Assembly (NCBI RefSeq): GCF_029223195.1
Contig: NZ_JARHUF010000029.1
Coordinates: 1-37,929, forward strand
Reading direction: 5' to 3'
Source of the DNA: Vibrio sp. CAU 1672
GTDB lineage: Bacteria; Pseudomonadota; Gammaproteobacteria; Enterobacterales; Vibrionaceae
DNA: 37,929 bases
Position 1 is the stretch's first letter. Each line of letters starts with the position of its first letter. The position numbers were made by a program, and so were the translations under genes. The notes below the pieces were generated by a model. The model did not search any database and was not told the origin of the DNA. It saw nothing but the letters and a program-made list of their open reading frames with translations. Below are positions 24,204-33,150 of the stretch, in pieces.

Positions 24204-25283
24204 ATGTTTCTTGAGCTTATTTTTATCTTTTTTTCTTCTTTTGCAACCCTATTTCTCATGCGCAAAGTGGCGAGAAATATCGGGTTGGTAGACAAACCCA
24301 ATGAGCGCAAACTTCACGTAGGTGCTGTACCTCTGATTGGCGGGATCTCAATCTGTATTGTGCTGGTGCAGTACCTTACATTCAAACCAGACGTCATTGA
24401 GTTCAGTTGGTTGTACGTATGCTCTATCGTCATCCTGACACTCGTTGGTGCCATTGACGATAAAATAGATTTGAGTTTCAAAATACGCATGGGTATTCAG
24501 GCGGTGTTATCTTTGGTGATGATCAAGATTGCCGGAATTGAACTCCACAGCCTGGGTAACATGTTCGGTTTTGGTGAGATGTATCTCGGCTGGCCAGGGA
24601 TCGTAATCACAATTCTTGCGGTGATCGGTGCGATTAATGCCTTTAATATGGTGGATGGTATCGACGGCCTGTTAGGTGGACTCTCTATTGTAACCTTTGG
24701 CGCGCTTGCCTACCTGCTCCGAGTGGACTCGCAACATGGCCTGGCATATCTGTGTGTGGTGATCATCGTGGCGATGCTGCCTTACATCTTTATGAACCTG
24801 GGGATTTTAGGCAGAGCGAGAAAGGTCTTTATGGGTGACGCAGGCAGTATGCTTATAGGCTTCACCGTAATTTGGCTGCTGTTAGGCGTCAGCCAGTCGG
24901 AAGCGAAACCTCTCATGCGCCCGGTAACGGCGTTGTGGCTCATCGCCGTACCGCTCATGGATATGGCCGCGATCATGATTCGTCGGGTTCGCCGCGGGGT
25001 CTCTCCGTTTAAACCTGATCGCGAGCACCTGCACCATATCTTCCAGCGTATCGGTTTAAGCTCCAAGCAAACGCTCGTGGCCATTTGTACCATTGCGGCA
25101 CTTTATGCGGCTTTCGGCATTTACGGAGAAATGACGGAAATACCAGAGCCCGTGATGTTCTATACCTTTATCGGATGTTTTATTATCTACTCGATCATGC
25201 TTGCGTATGTATGGAAGATTACGAGCTTCATTCGCACCAAACTAAATAAAAGCAATGACATTCAACGCTCAAGAATATCTTAG
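24204..25283 (+). CDS. wecA: UDP-GlcNAc:undecaprenyl-phosphate GlcNAc-1-phosphate transferase
   Basis: A 359-residue polytopic inner-membrane enzyme (about 11 helices) of the WecA/MraY superfamily. DDKIDLSFKIR (85-95) holds the aspartate pair, NAFNMVDGIDG (145-155) is the diagnostic loop, FMGDAGS lies near 208, and HLHHIFQRIG is the cytoplasmic histidine motif. It attaches GlcNAc-1-phosphate to undecaprenyl phosphate and can start O-antigen or other polymer synthesis. It converges on cluster B, which has no initiating transferase of its own in view, so it may serve that cluster; this is inference. A hydrophobic N-terminus follows the ATG directly; the ribosome binding site is weak. Confidence 0.92.
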   Translation: MFLELIFIFFSSFATLFLMRKVARNIGLVDKPNERKLHVGAVPLIGGISICIVLVQYLTFKPDVIEFSWLYVCSIVILTLVGAIDDKIDLSFKIRMGIQAVLSLVMIKIAGIELHSLGNMFGFGEMYLGWPGIVITILAVIGAINAFNMVDGIDGLLGGLSIVTFGALAYLLRVDSQHGLAYLCVVIIVAMLPYIFMNLGILGRARKVFMGDAGSMLIGFTVIWLLLGVSQSEAKPLMRPVTALWLIAVPLMDMAAIMIRRVRRGVSPFKPDREHLHHIFQRIGLSSKQTLVAICTIAALYAAFGIYGEMTEIPEPVMFYTFIGCFIIYSIMLAYVWKITSFIRTKLNKSNDIQRSRIS

Positions 25284-25357
25284 TTATAGTTAGTAAATGA
25301 TCACCATAATAAATGGGAACACATCAGCAACTACAGTTCTACTAATTCATACCTTCT

Positions 25358-25394
25358 CTGACAGTTACCCACTTTTAAATTGGGTATCTGTCAG
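25358..25394. repeat. Long inverted repeat downstream of wecA
   Basis: Fourteen-base arms (25358-25371 and 25381-25394) paired at 13 positions around a nine-base loop, starting CTGACAG and ending CTGTCAG. It lies 75 bases after the wecA stop. No T-run follows on the plus strand, so it is either an imperfect terminator or a small palindromic relic. Confidence 0.55.
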
Positions 25395-25510
25395 ATTACA
25401 TCTGGGTTAAACTCTTGCCAGCCCAGGTTTATTTCCCATCTTCTTGTGTGATTTATGAAGCGTTCAAGCCACTTTGATTGTGGTAAACCTGTATCAAAAA
25501 TTAAGCACAA

Positions 25511-25531
25511 GCCGCCTGAAGGTTAGGCGGC
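25511..25531 (-). terminator. Probable terminator of cluster B
   Basis: GCCGCCT and AGGCGGC form a perfect seven-pair GC-rich stem with a seven-base loop, 68 bases after the last stop codon of cluster B. On the minus strand it is followed by TTGTGCTTAATTTTTG, a moderately T-rich tail. It is a better terminator for the minus strand than for the plus. Confidence 0.55.
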
Positions 25532-25598
25532 CAGATAGCTAGTATATTGATACGCTAACGAACAAATACGAGATCGTACCTAAAGGTGGGAGTACAAC

Positions 25599-26381
25599 TT
25601 ACTCCACTTCAATTAATGACCTTGTACTTGTGATCCCCAAACGTGTTAAGAGAAAACGAATCACACTAGATACATGCCAGACAAAATGCTTAGACATCAG
25701 TTTACGATTAGCATGCTTGGCTAAATGTAGCGCTGTTATAGATGGATGGTACTTAACCTTACAACCAAGCAGGTTACTACGATAGCAAATATCTATATCT
25801 TCACAATACATAAAGTAGTTTTCATCGAAACCTTGAAGTTCTTTGTAGTGACTAGCACGGAAGGCCAAAAAAGATCCAGCCGCCCAGTCAACCTCAGATA
25901 TTGAAGCAATTTTACTTTTATCTAAGATTGAACGATTGCCGAGGCCCAAAAACGAACATGCAAAATTAAAGAGAGAAGGAAAAGTTCTAATTGAGTCATC
26001 AAACTCAGTAAGTTCTTTATTCTTATATAAGTTAATTGCTGATACTTTACTACTACAACAAATCATTTCTGCACTTAATCTGTTTATATCATTAGCAGTA
26101 ATATAAACATCAGGGTTTAGTACGATAAACAAATCTTGTTCATTCATGCCCAGAGTTTTTAGGCAATAGTCAAAGACGATGTTGTTATTTCTACCAAAAC
26201 CACAACCATACTGTTCATTAATCCAATGAAAGTTATCTTCGTTGGTTAATTCGGAAAAGTCATCCGTTGAGTTATTACTCTTGACAACCACATGGAAGTG
26301 CTTTGTCAATTCTGATACACATGACAAATCGTTGATCAATTCAGAGTGGCCATGAGAAACTACAGAGATAAAAATTTTCAT
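25599..26381 (-). CDS. Family 2 glycosyltransferase, WbbL-like (putative rhamnosyltransferase)
   Basis: A 260-residue GT-A enzyme. VSHGHSE near the N-terminus, GCGFGRNNN around residue 60 and VLNPDVYI around 88 form the donor site. VDWAAGSFLAFRASHY, FDENYFMYCEDIDICYR and HPSITALH follow; these are the marks of WbbL/RfbF-type rhamnosyltransferases. With rmlBADC in the same cluster, dTDP-rhamnose is the likely donor. It is the last gene of cluster B and overlaps its upstream neighbour by four bases (ATGA). Confidence 0.85.
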   Translation of the reverse strand: MKIFISVVSHGHSELINDLSCVSELTKHFHVVVKSNNSTDDFSELTNEDNFHWINEQYGCGFGRNNNIVFDYCLKTLGMNEQDLFIVLNPDVYITANDINRLSAEMICCSSKVSAINLYKNKELTEFDDSIRTFPSLFNFACSFLGLGNRSILDKSKIASISEVDWAAGSFLAFRASHYKELQGFDENYFMYCEDIDICYRSNLLGCKVKYHPSITALHLAKHANRKLMSKHFVWHVSSVIRFLLTRLGITSTRSLIEVE

Positions 26382-27370
26382 TGTTTAGCCTGTTCAATGA
26401 TATATGAGATCCAGTTAATACAATAACAGCGCTCAATGTATTTATTTAAATTAGCGTTTGCTTTTAAGTTCGAATCCACAGCAAGAATCTTATCTTCTAG
26501 TGAGAACACACGACCCGAATCAGCAAACAAAGTTAAAGCATCAGCATTTTCTGTGATAACGGATGCCCCAGAAGCCAAAGCTTCCAACACTCTTTGTGAC
26601 ATTCCAGTCTGATTTTTCTGTACAAAATCAAAAACGAATTTTGTTTCAGCATAGTGGCTCAAAACTGATGTATGCGGTAACGGTTTAGAGAATACATTGT
26701 TATGATTAAGATCTGATGCATTATTTGACTGAAAGTAAATAAAGCAATCCGACTCCTTAAAACAAGAATCAGCTAAATATTTGCTCAGAATTTGATATCG
26801 AGATGGATCAAATTTAGAAACTGCAGTAACTGAATATTTTGCATTTCTATTCCAATCCACGTTAGGCTCTACAAAATGATAATTAGGTAAGAACTTAACT
26901 CCATTTACTGAATCTGAAATCTGAAATGAATAAACATCATCAAAATATTTATGAAGTTTATCCAGGTTAAATCTATCATTTGCATCCCATTTATAAAGAA
27001 CGACTTTGCCTAGAGACCTGTTTTTTTTCAGTTTTTCAATTGACTTCGGAGACAACTCTCGAGAGCCTACAAATAATGCCAGATCAAATTCCTGATTAGG
27101 AATTCGATTCATTAAATAACGATAAAAATAATCTGACAACAAAAAACTAAATAAGCTATAAACTCGCGAGTTTAAACACTTGCTCCAAAGTGTCGAATAA
27201 TAAATGCATCTATATATATAATAGAGTGGTACAGTAAGTCTAAATGGAGCATAAGCAAAAATTTGATCATGGGTAAGCAAAACGGTTTGATAACCATGCT
27301 TTTTCATTTCATTCGACATTCTTTCAAGATAGCCATGAAATGAATATCCAACTAATAACACCTTCTTCAT
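26378..27370 (-). CDS. Putative glycosyltransferase, CgeB/family 4-like
   Basis: A 330-residue soluble protein. The N-terminal MKKVLLVGYSFHGYLERM and the C-terminal KNQTGMSQRVLEALASGASVI with TENADAL suggest a GT-B fold whose last domain binds a nucleotide sugar. The middle (FVGSRELSPKSIEKL, YKWDAND) resembles capsule and O-antigen transferases annotated as family 1/4. The motifs are less typical than in the other transferases here. It overlaps the Wzy gene before it by four bases. Donor unknown. Confidence 0.65.
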   Translation of the reverse strand: MKKVLLVGYSFHGYLERMSNEMKKHGYQTVLLTHDQIFAYAPFRLTVPLYYIYRCIYYSTLWSKCLNSRVYSLFSFLLSDYFYRYLMNRIPNQEFDLALFVGSRELSPKSIEKLKKNRSLGKVVLYKWDANDRFNLDKLHKYFDDVYSFQISDSVNGVKFLPNYHFVEPNVDWNRNAKYSVTAVSKFDPSRYQILSKYLADSCFKESDCFIYFQSNNASDLNHNNVFSKPLPHTSVLSHYAETKFVFDFVQKNQTGMSQRVLEALASGASVITENADALTLFADSGRVFSLEDKILAVDSNLKANANLNKYIERCYCINWISYIIEQAKQ

Positions 27371-28431
27371 AATAAAATCGTACTATATTCAAACAAATAC
27401 TCTTTGTATTCGATTAGAGACATATTAAATAAAAAATTGAACATAATAAACAGTAAGATAATAAACCTTGCAATATTTATCTGTTCCACATCATTGTGAT
27501 CATTGACTACCTTAGTTCTAATGGCATCAACAAAAAGGATTGAAAGCAACACCTCAATAAAAATTGAGATCCTTTGTACGAAAACGCCCATGTCGATAAA
27601 TAAGGCAAAGATTATACAAAGCAAAACATAACAACTCGCGATTTTTTCATATCTGCTATTAGCGAAATTTAACAGATACCAAAAAAATATATACTTAATA
27701 ATATAAAAGTAAAAAAAGTACTCTTTATTTTTGAATAGGTAGACGTAAGCTTCGAGTTTATATGATAAATAATCAGGTACAAAAGGCAATGCTAACACTA
27801 GGTCTACAAGTATCACTGCAAAGTTAAAATAAACGCCTAATACTATAATTAAAAAAGCAAGATACATCTTCTTTCTGAAGTCTATAAACTTCAGTATGGC
27901 AAATAGACCCAAAAAGAAAAAACTAAAGAAGTGCATCATAGAAGCAATAAAATAAAATAAAATAGATTTTAAAATATTGCGGTAATTTGAAATAAAAGCA
28001 CCACATATAAGAAAAACAAGTGCGAAGCCCCATCGCATCTGAATAAAAAATGCAACATAGCCAACACAAGACAACACCAGAACAAATAGCTCAAACTTGT
28101 ATAAATCACTTAGCTTATGACAAATATAAGCAAGGGTGATAAATGATATAGCTGCAACGATAAAGAATATATTTGTGTCAAAAAACTTACTGAGAAAATA
28201 AAAAACAGGCTCTACATGTATAGAAAAAAGATAGTTTTCTATACTCACTGAACGAGATAATTCGACAAACCTAAAGTACTCAGAGTAATCTGGGTCTGAG
28301 TTAAATCTAAACCCAAAAAAAATAGAATATAACAATACAATCAAAGGAAAAAAAATAAACTTATTGCATTTTGTAAACTTTAAAATTATAGCAAATATCG
28401 AAAAAAGTGGTAATAAATAGTATTCAACCAT
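27367..28431 (-). CDS. wzy: Second Wzy polymerase, EpsG-like (cluster B)
   Basis: A 354-residue protein with about ten or eleven hydrophobic segments and an N-terminal motif FGFRFNSDPDYSEYFRF (about 45-61) of the EpsG polymerase type. It lies next to the cluster B flippase with a one-base gap to its stop. It should polymerise cluster B repeats. Its sequence is unlike the cluster A polymerase beyond the general pattern, so the two presumably recognise different units. Call based on topology, motif and context. Confidence 0.77.
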   Translation of the reverse strand: MVEYYLLPLFSIFAIILKFTKCNKFIFFPLIVLLYSIFFGFRFNSDPDYSEYFRFVELSRSVSIENYLFSIHVEPVFYFLSKFFDTNIFFIVAAISFITLAYICHKLSDLYKFELFVLVLSCVGYVAFFIQMRWGFALVFLICGAFISNYRNILKSILFYFIASMMHFFSFFFLGLFAILKFIDFRKKMYLAFLIIVLGVYFNFAVILVDLVLALPFVPDYLSYKLEAYVYLFKNKEYFFYFYIIKYIFFWYLLNFANSRYEKIASCYVLLCIIFALFIDMGVFVQRISIFIEVLLSILFVDAIRTKVVNDHNDVEQINIARFIILLFIMFNFLFNMSLIEYKEYLFEYSTILL

Positions 28432-28432
28432 C

Positions 28433-29725
28433 TTAGACTTCCATATTATTTTTCCTACTTACATTTAATAGCACTAGGTATAAAACTATCAAATCCACAA
28501 GTACTCTTATCGTCCAAGATAAAGCAGCACCGATGATTCCAAGTGAGTTAACCATTAAATAAAGTAAAATTAGATAAGGTATAACCTCTGCTAAATGTAT
28601 ATATGCTGTTAATTTTGAGTATCCATAAGCTTGGATTCTAGCATACGGTATCTGAGCTACAGAGGTAAATACCAAGCCACAAAGCAATATGTTGAATACA
28701 AGTGCAGGCTGTCCGGAAAAGTCATGGCCAACCCATAGCGTTAGAATTTCGCCTGAGAATACCATGAGTATAGAAACTCCGGCAGCCATAAAACCAAACA
28801 TCATCAGCATAATTACGTTTACTTGCCGTAAACTACCCGATAATTTTTTACTTGACGAACAAAAAATAGGAAATAACACTCTTGTGATCGCCGATGGAAA
28901 GATCAGGCTTTTCGTGACTAACTCTGAAGGTACAGTATAAAATGCTAAATTTTGAGTTCCGTTAATACTAGATAGGATAAATCGGTCAAAATAGACCATA
29001 ATTGGACTAATGATATTGCTCACAGTAATCCAGCTACCGAACTTAAACAAATCAACAGCAATTGATTTTTCAAAAGCTTCTTTAAATTTGAAGTTTAAAG
29101 CGTTCCTTCTGAAATCTCTGACTAGAAAATAAAATGCCAAACATAGAGATAACCATCGACCAATCAATAACCCCATAACACATATGGATAAAGATGGCTC
29201 AAAAACTGAAACCATTACCACTGGTAGAGATGATAACAAAATATTTGATATTATTTTCTGCTTATTCAGCAGTTTAAATTCTGCCAATCCTTCGAAGTAT
29301 GCATTGAAGATAAAAGTCAACAATAACGCAGGAATAGATAACGAGATAATTTTGAATGATACAACAGCCTGGGCAACATAAGCATCTGATACGCTGAGTA
29401 TACTGGCTAAATTATCTGAGAATACAAAAAGTAAAACAGCTGCAACTAATGATAAAGCCAATACGATAACTGATGACGTTGAAATGATAATCTTAATCTT
29501 TTCTTTATCATCTTCATACTTCGATACTTGCCTAACAACTGCACGACTCAGACCAGCATCAAAAATATTTGCATATCCTACAATCGCAAAAATCAGCGTG
29601 AATATACCGAACGACTCAACACCAATGGCACGTGCAATAAAACCAAGACAAGGTATGGCTACAAACATTGGTAATGCTTGTCCTACAATATTCCATAGGG
29701 AATTATGCAGTATCTTCTTTAACAT
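28433..29725 (-). CDS. wzx: Second Wzx flippase (cluster B)
   Basis: A 430-residue polysaccharide exporter with about 12 hydrophobic segments. It opens LHNSLWNIVGQALPMFVAIPCLGFIARAIG, split here by typical flippase helices, and has ESFGIFTL just after. The C-terminal LGIIGAALSWT is the matching conserved turn. It would flip the cluster B lipid-linked repeat. Its start lies within the 3' end of the acetyltransferase gene (23-base overlap). Confidence 0.9.
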   Translation of the reverse strand: MLKKILHNSLWNIVGQALPMFVAIPCLGFIARAIGVESFGIFTLIFAIVGYANIFDAGLSRAVVRQVSKYEDDKEKIKIIISTSSVIVLALSLVAAVLLFVFSDNLASILSVSDAYVAQAVVSFKIISLSIPALLLTFIFNAYFEGLAEFKLLNKQKIISNILLSSLPVVMVSVFEPSLSICVMGLLIGRWLSLCLAFYFLVRDFRRNALNFKFKEAFEKSIAVDLFKFGSWITVSNIISPIMVYFDRFILSSINGTQNLAFYTVPSELVTKSLIFPSAITRVLFPIFCSSSKKLSGSLRQVNVIMLMMFGFMAAGVSILMVFSGEILTLWVGHDFSGQPALVFNILLCGLVFTSVAQIPYARIQAYGYSKLTAYIHLAEVIPYLILLYLMVNSLGIIGAALSWTIRVLVDLIVLYLVLLNVSRKNNMEV

Positions 29726-30350
29726 TCAGTTCTTCTCTAATTTTTTTTACAACTTCAAGCGTTGCTGGTCTATATATAAAGTCATTGTCCAAATTAACCA
29801 AATCAGATTTCGAAAGATTTGCGAAATCCAACTTCAGTAACTCTTCAATCACTTCCCGATCGAATCGGTTTTTGATCAGCTTAGCTGGATTCCCACCTAT
29901 AATGGAATATGGTGGAAATGACTTAGTCACAACGGCACCAGCAGCAACAATTGACCCCGTTCCAATGTCGACACCCGAAAGTATTTTACTTCCGTAGCCA
30001 ATCCAAACGTTATCACCGATTGAGATTTCTCCTTTGGAAGCAGCATCTTCATTAATTGGATTATTATTAAGTCTTGAGCTTATAGGGTAAGTGAATACTC
30101 CTTCACTATAATGATTTCCACCTAGAATAAATTTCACGTCATCTGCAATTGAAACAAGGTGGCCTATTCTAAGACCTTCATTACCTGCTCCCCAGGAAAG
30201 AATATTGAGAGCACCATAAGTATAATTACCCACAACAACCTTTTCGGGTTCAAACACGTTTCTTACAACGGTCATATTATGGCGATTTTTCTGCCTCCAT
30301 TGATTTTTGAAACGCAATAAATTGATCAAGCTAATAACTTTTTTGAACAT
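29703..30350 (-). CDS. Hexapeptide-repeat O-acetyltransferase (CatB-like)
   Basis: A 215-residue left-handed beta-helix acyltransferase. Hexapeptide repeats begin VVGNYTYG and resume at ISIGDNVWIGYGSKILSGV, then GTGSIVAAGAVVTKSFPPYSIIGGNPAK. GGNHYSEGVF near residue 77 contains the catalytic histidine expected for the CatB/xenobiotic acetyltransferase group. It should move acetyl groups from acetyl-CoA to a cytoplasmic sugar intermediate of cluster B. No membrane segment is seen. Confidence 0.87.
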   Translation of the reverse strand: MFKKVISLINLLRFKNQWRQKNRHNMTVVRNVFEPEKVVVGNYTYGALNILSWGAGNEGLRIGHLVSIADDVKFILGGNHYSEGVFTYPISSRLNNNPINEDAASKGEISIGDNVWIGYGSKILSGVDIGTGSIVAAGAVVTKSFPPYSIIGGNPAKLIKNRFDREVIEELLKLDFANLSKSDLVNLDNDFIYRPATLEVVKKIREELNVKEDTA

Positions 30351-30380
30351 AATTTACTTATCGGATTTATAAAATACAAT

Positions 30381-31463
30381 TTAACATTTGCTTAGTAAAC
30401 TTTCATATAATTCGTAGTGCTTATTTGCCATGTTTTTAACATTGAATGTGTTCGAGATCTTCTGTAATGATTTTTCAGACATAAGCGCAAATTGTTCTGA
30501 TGACATACTATAGGATTTATTTAACACTGAAATAAATTCATCGTAGTTATTCAGTTGATAATTAAAGCCATTATCATCACCTTGTAGTAGCTCTAAGTGT
30601 GGCGGAATATCTGAGAGGACACATGGCAAACCAATCGCCATTGCTTCCATCACTGCATTAGGCAAACCCTCAGATTCACTACATGAAATAAAGTAGTCAC
30701 AGCTATCTAAATATTTATCTACGTTATCTACCCTACCAACAAACTTAATATTTTCTTCATATTTATCGTTTAGTTCATTTAATAACGGCCCATCACCTAA
30801 TAACAATAATTGAACATCTTTGTCCTTTGCGAAGTTCTGAAAACCTTCACAAAGAAAGACGATTTGCTTTCGCTTTGAAATCGAGCCAGTATATATATAT
30901 TTAATAGGTTCATTTCTTATCTTGGCTTTTCTTTCTGGATCGAAATCAACCCCGTTCTGGATTGAGCTAGTCTCAAGGTTGTTATATTGTTGGTATAGCT
31001 TGCCGATCGATTTCGATACTGTCACTATTTTACTAAATGTTTTTGCGGCAAGCAGAACAAGGGTTGAATAAATTTTTGCTTTTAAAGGGCCAAACTCACC
31101 GACATAGTTATATGCAATGTAACTATGTAATGTACAGACACTTTTTATGTTGCTAAATTTATTAAGCATCCCAACTAATATAATGCTTCTCAGACAATGC
31201 GCATGAATTACATCGATATTGTTTTCATTCAATGCTACATGAATCTTTCTCAGGCTATTTATAACTCGTACATTAGATATGTTCAAGTCAACGAATTTAA
31301 CTCCGCAATCTAAAAGATGAGTTTTATATTCACTATCAACTTTTTCCGGATTTAGCTCAAAAATAACAATATTATTGTTAGGAAATAAATTAATCGCTGT
31401 GTTATAAATGATTTTTGTAAGCCCAGTTTTCTTCATGCTGGAAACAATATATCCGATATTCAT
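30381..31463 (-). CDS. Family 4 glycosyltransferase
   Basis: A 360-residue GT-B enzyme. SSMKKTGLTKIIYNTA is the N-terminal acceptor region, HAHCLRS near residue 85 a conserved histidine segment, and YTGSISKRKQ with CSESEGLPNAVMEAMAIGLP and CVLSDIPPH the C-terminal nucleotide-sugar site. It lies between the polyol-phosphate transferase and the acetyltransferase. The donor cannot be read from sequence. Confidence 0.87.
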   Translation of the reverse strand: MNIGYIVSSMKKTGLTKIIYNTAINLFPNNNIVIFELNPEKVDSEYKTHLLDCGVKFVDLNISNVRVINSLRKIHVALNENNIDVIHAHCLRSIILVGMLNKFSNIKSVCTLHSYIAYNYVGEFGPLKAKIYSTLVLLAAKTFSKIVTVSKSIGKLYQQYNNLETSSIQNGVDFDPERKAKIRNEPIKYIYTGSISKRKQIVFLCEGFQNFAKDKDVQLLLLGDGPLLNELNDKYEENIKFVGRVDNVDKYLDSCDYFISCSESEGLPNAVMEAMAIGLPCVLSDIPPHLELLQGDDNGFNYQLNNYDEFISVLNKSYSMSSEQFALMSEKSLQKISNTFNVKNMANKHYELYESLLSKC

Positions 31464-31466
31464 TAT

Positions 31467-32561
31467 TTACATCTTACCCTTTATAAATTCGTAAATAAGT
31501 TGACTTGACTGTATCTCAATGTTTTGTGAGTACTTATCTTTTAGCACTCTTAATTTATCAAGCTCAAATTCATTATTCTTCAAAATCCTCAATACATCAT
31601 CCCAATTGTAAGCATAAGGACCAGAAGTGACATCTTTGTAGGAGAAGTATGTTCCTCTGAGTTTCTTCTCATATTTTTCTAGGTCAAAAGGAGCAAAAAC
31701 GATTGGCTTATCATATGGTAGGAAATCAAAATATATACTGGAGTAATCAGTAATCAAAATATCATATGTGTTTAATTCAGCGTAGATATCTACTGACTTA
31801 TCAAAATGTATATATTTTGACTTGTTGATTGATTCTTCCCATTTTTTATCAAGTGTGTCACGAGGGTGTAATCTCACATACAGTACTTTATTATGTTCAC
31901 TTAAGTAACTTTCTGCTTTTTCGATATCAAACTTATACTCATCAAACAATGTACATTTTGATGAATCGTCTCTAAATGTTGGCGCATATAGTATTTTACC
32001 CGAATTTACATCCGAATCATTTTTTCTTACTCTTGGACATCCAGACACGATAACTTTATCTTTACTTACTTTAAAAGCACGAGCATAGATATGACTAAAA
32101 TTTTCATTCGGGCAAACTACTGCGTCATACCGATCGAACACTTTTCTCTTAAGCGAACCTAATGTTGTAGTAGGAACATCCCACATAATTTTTTTAAGCG
32201 GCGTGCCGTGCCATAGCTGTACTTTAATTCCTCGATTCAACAATATAGCTAGTGGATAGAAGTCTGAATAGAGAGAGTGTGTACATAGAACTGCGCTTGA
32301 TACAACCTGATAATACAATCCCCAAATACTTAGATAGTAATAAATGTTTTTATCTGAATCATGAAGTTCTTTATTCTTTACAATCCAAACTTTGAATATA
32401 TTATTATCTATGTCATTTAAATCATCATAAAAGTACTTTGAGTTATCAGATATCTTACTCCCAAACCAAGAAGAAAATAACCAAGTATTTTTCTTACGAA
32501 ACAGTAGAGCAATTAATGGCAAAATAAATATAGCTCTAATGTATAAAAACAGTTTTGTCAA
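31467..32561 (-). CDS. CDP-glycerol/polyol-phosphate transferase (TagB/TagF-like)
   Basis: A 364-residue protein with the catalytic features of the teichoic-acid family: QLWHGTPLKK (115-124), APTFRDD (193-199), RLHPRD (230-235) and ITDYSSIYFDF (270-280). It transfers an alditol phosphate from a CDP-alditol. Its length suits a transferase without the long N-terminal region of TagF. A hydrophobic stretch at 6-22 may anchor it to the membrane. The start is TTG (32559-32561), chosen because AAAGGA lies seven bases upstream and an in-frame TAA lies directly before the TTG. It depends on the cytidylyltransferase at 33759-34199 for donor; glycerol is the default guess. Confidence 0.85.
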   Translation of the reverse strand: MTKLFLYIRAIFILPLIALLFRKKNTWLFSSWFGSKISDNSKYFYDDLNDIDNNIFKVWIVKNKELHDSDKNIYYYLSIWGLYYQVVSSAVLCTHSLYSDFYPLAILLNRGIKVQLWHGTPLKKIMWDVPTTTLGSLKRKVFDRYDAVVCPNENFSHIYARAFKVSKDKVIVSGCPRVRKNDSDVNSGKILYAPTFRDDSSKCTLFDEYKFDIEKAESYLSEHNKVLYVRLHPRDTLDKKWEESINKSKYIHFDKSVDIYAELNTYDILITDYSSIYFDFLPYDKPIVFAPFDLEKYEKKLRGTYFSYKDVTSGPYAYNWDDVLRILKNNEFELDKLRVLKDKYSQNIEIQSSQLIYEFIKGKM

Positions 32562-33150
32562 TTATATTTCCTTTATTATTTAGCTCAAAAGTTGCATATC
32601 ATATATTTAAAAGGGCAAAAATATTGCTTAAGCAACTTGCATTCATAACAACCAGAGAATTTATTGATTTTTATGATGCAGTATCATTGAAAATCACTTT
32701 AAAGGTAGCTTTTACCTTTTTACAAACTTTCACTATTCGCCCTAAATCATTAATAGTAGTTATTATTCCACAAGTCGACAACAACACAACACATTATGGT
32801 TTGTGTCCTAGTTTAACTGCTTAAGATAATCTATCTTCAAAACGTATGAGTAGACTCATTATTGCTGCAATAAATTCGTTACACTTGAACTTGAAGCTAT
32901 TTGTTTTTTTCAAAATGACATAAGTGTAAGCCTTAGAGAGCTTTTATTATTGTAATGAACGTTGAAGAATACTTTGTAAGCTAGAAAATAGTGATTGACA
33001 CTAATCATTAATAAATAAATTACTTACGTCTGCTCCAAGTTCATTGAACTAATGAATTAATAAGAAGTGTTTTTTCTATCAACAAAAAGTTAAGTAATAC
33101 CAAGCCAGTTTTTAAAGTAGTCGCAGTATAATGCACCACTAATTTTAAAA
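32562..33150. other. 590-bp AT-rich gap inside cluster B
   Basis: No convincing gene on either strand. It splits cluster B into an rml/cytidylyltransferase part and a transferase part. A perfect 12-bp palindrome (TTGCTTAAGCAA) lies at 32624-32635, upstream of the polyol-phosphate transferase. A 22-codon frame (33090-33158, minus) overlaps the SDR stop and encodes MTNFKISGALYCDYFKNW followed by four residues; it may be a remnant or part of a dispersed repeat. A promoter for the downstream genes is likely here but not placed. Confidence 0.45.

Larger units (their letters stand above)
25284..25598. other. Convergent intergenic region between wecA and cluster B
   Basis: It holds two inverted repeats described separately. 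A short open frame on the minus strand (about 25398-25530) encodes some 43 residues, including RRWEINLGWQEFNPDVI before its stop. It has no start codon in a good context and may be a gene remnant. No family was recognised. Confidence 0.45.

Noticed and set aside
32555..32824. Plus-strand 89-codon frame in the gap of cluster B
   Set aside because: It begins inside the start of the polyol-phosphate transferase on the other strand, has no good ribosome binding site and no recognisable motif; more likely chance in AT-rich DNA.
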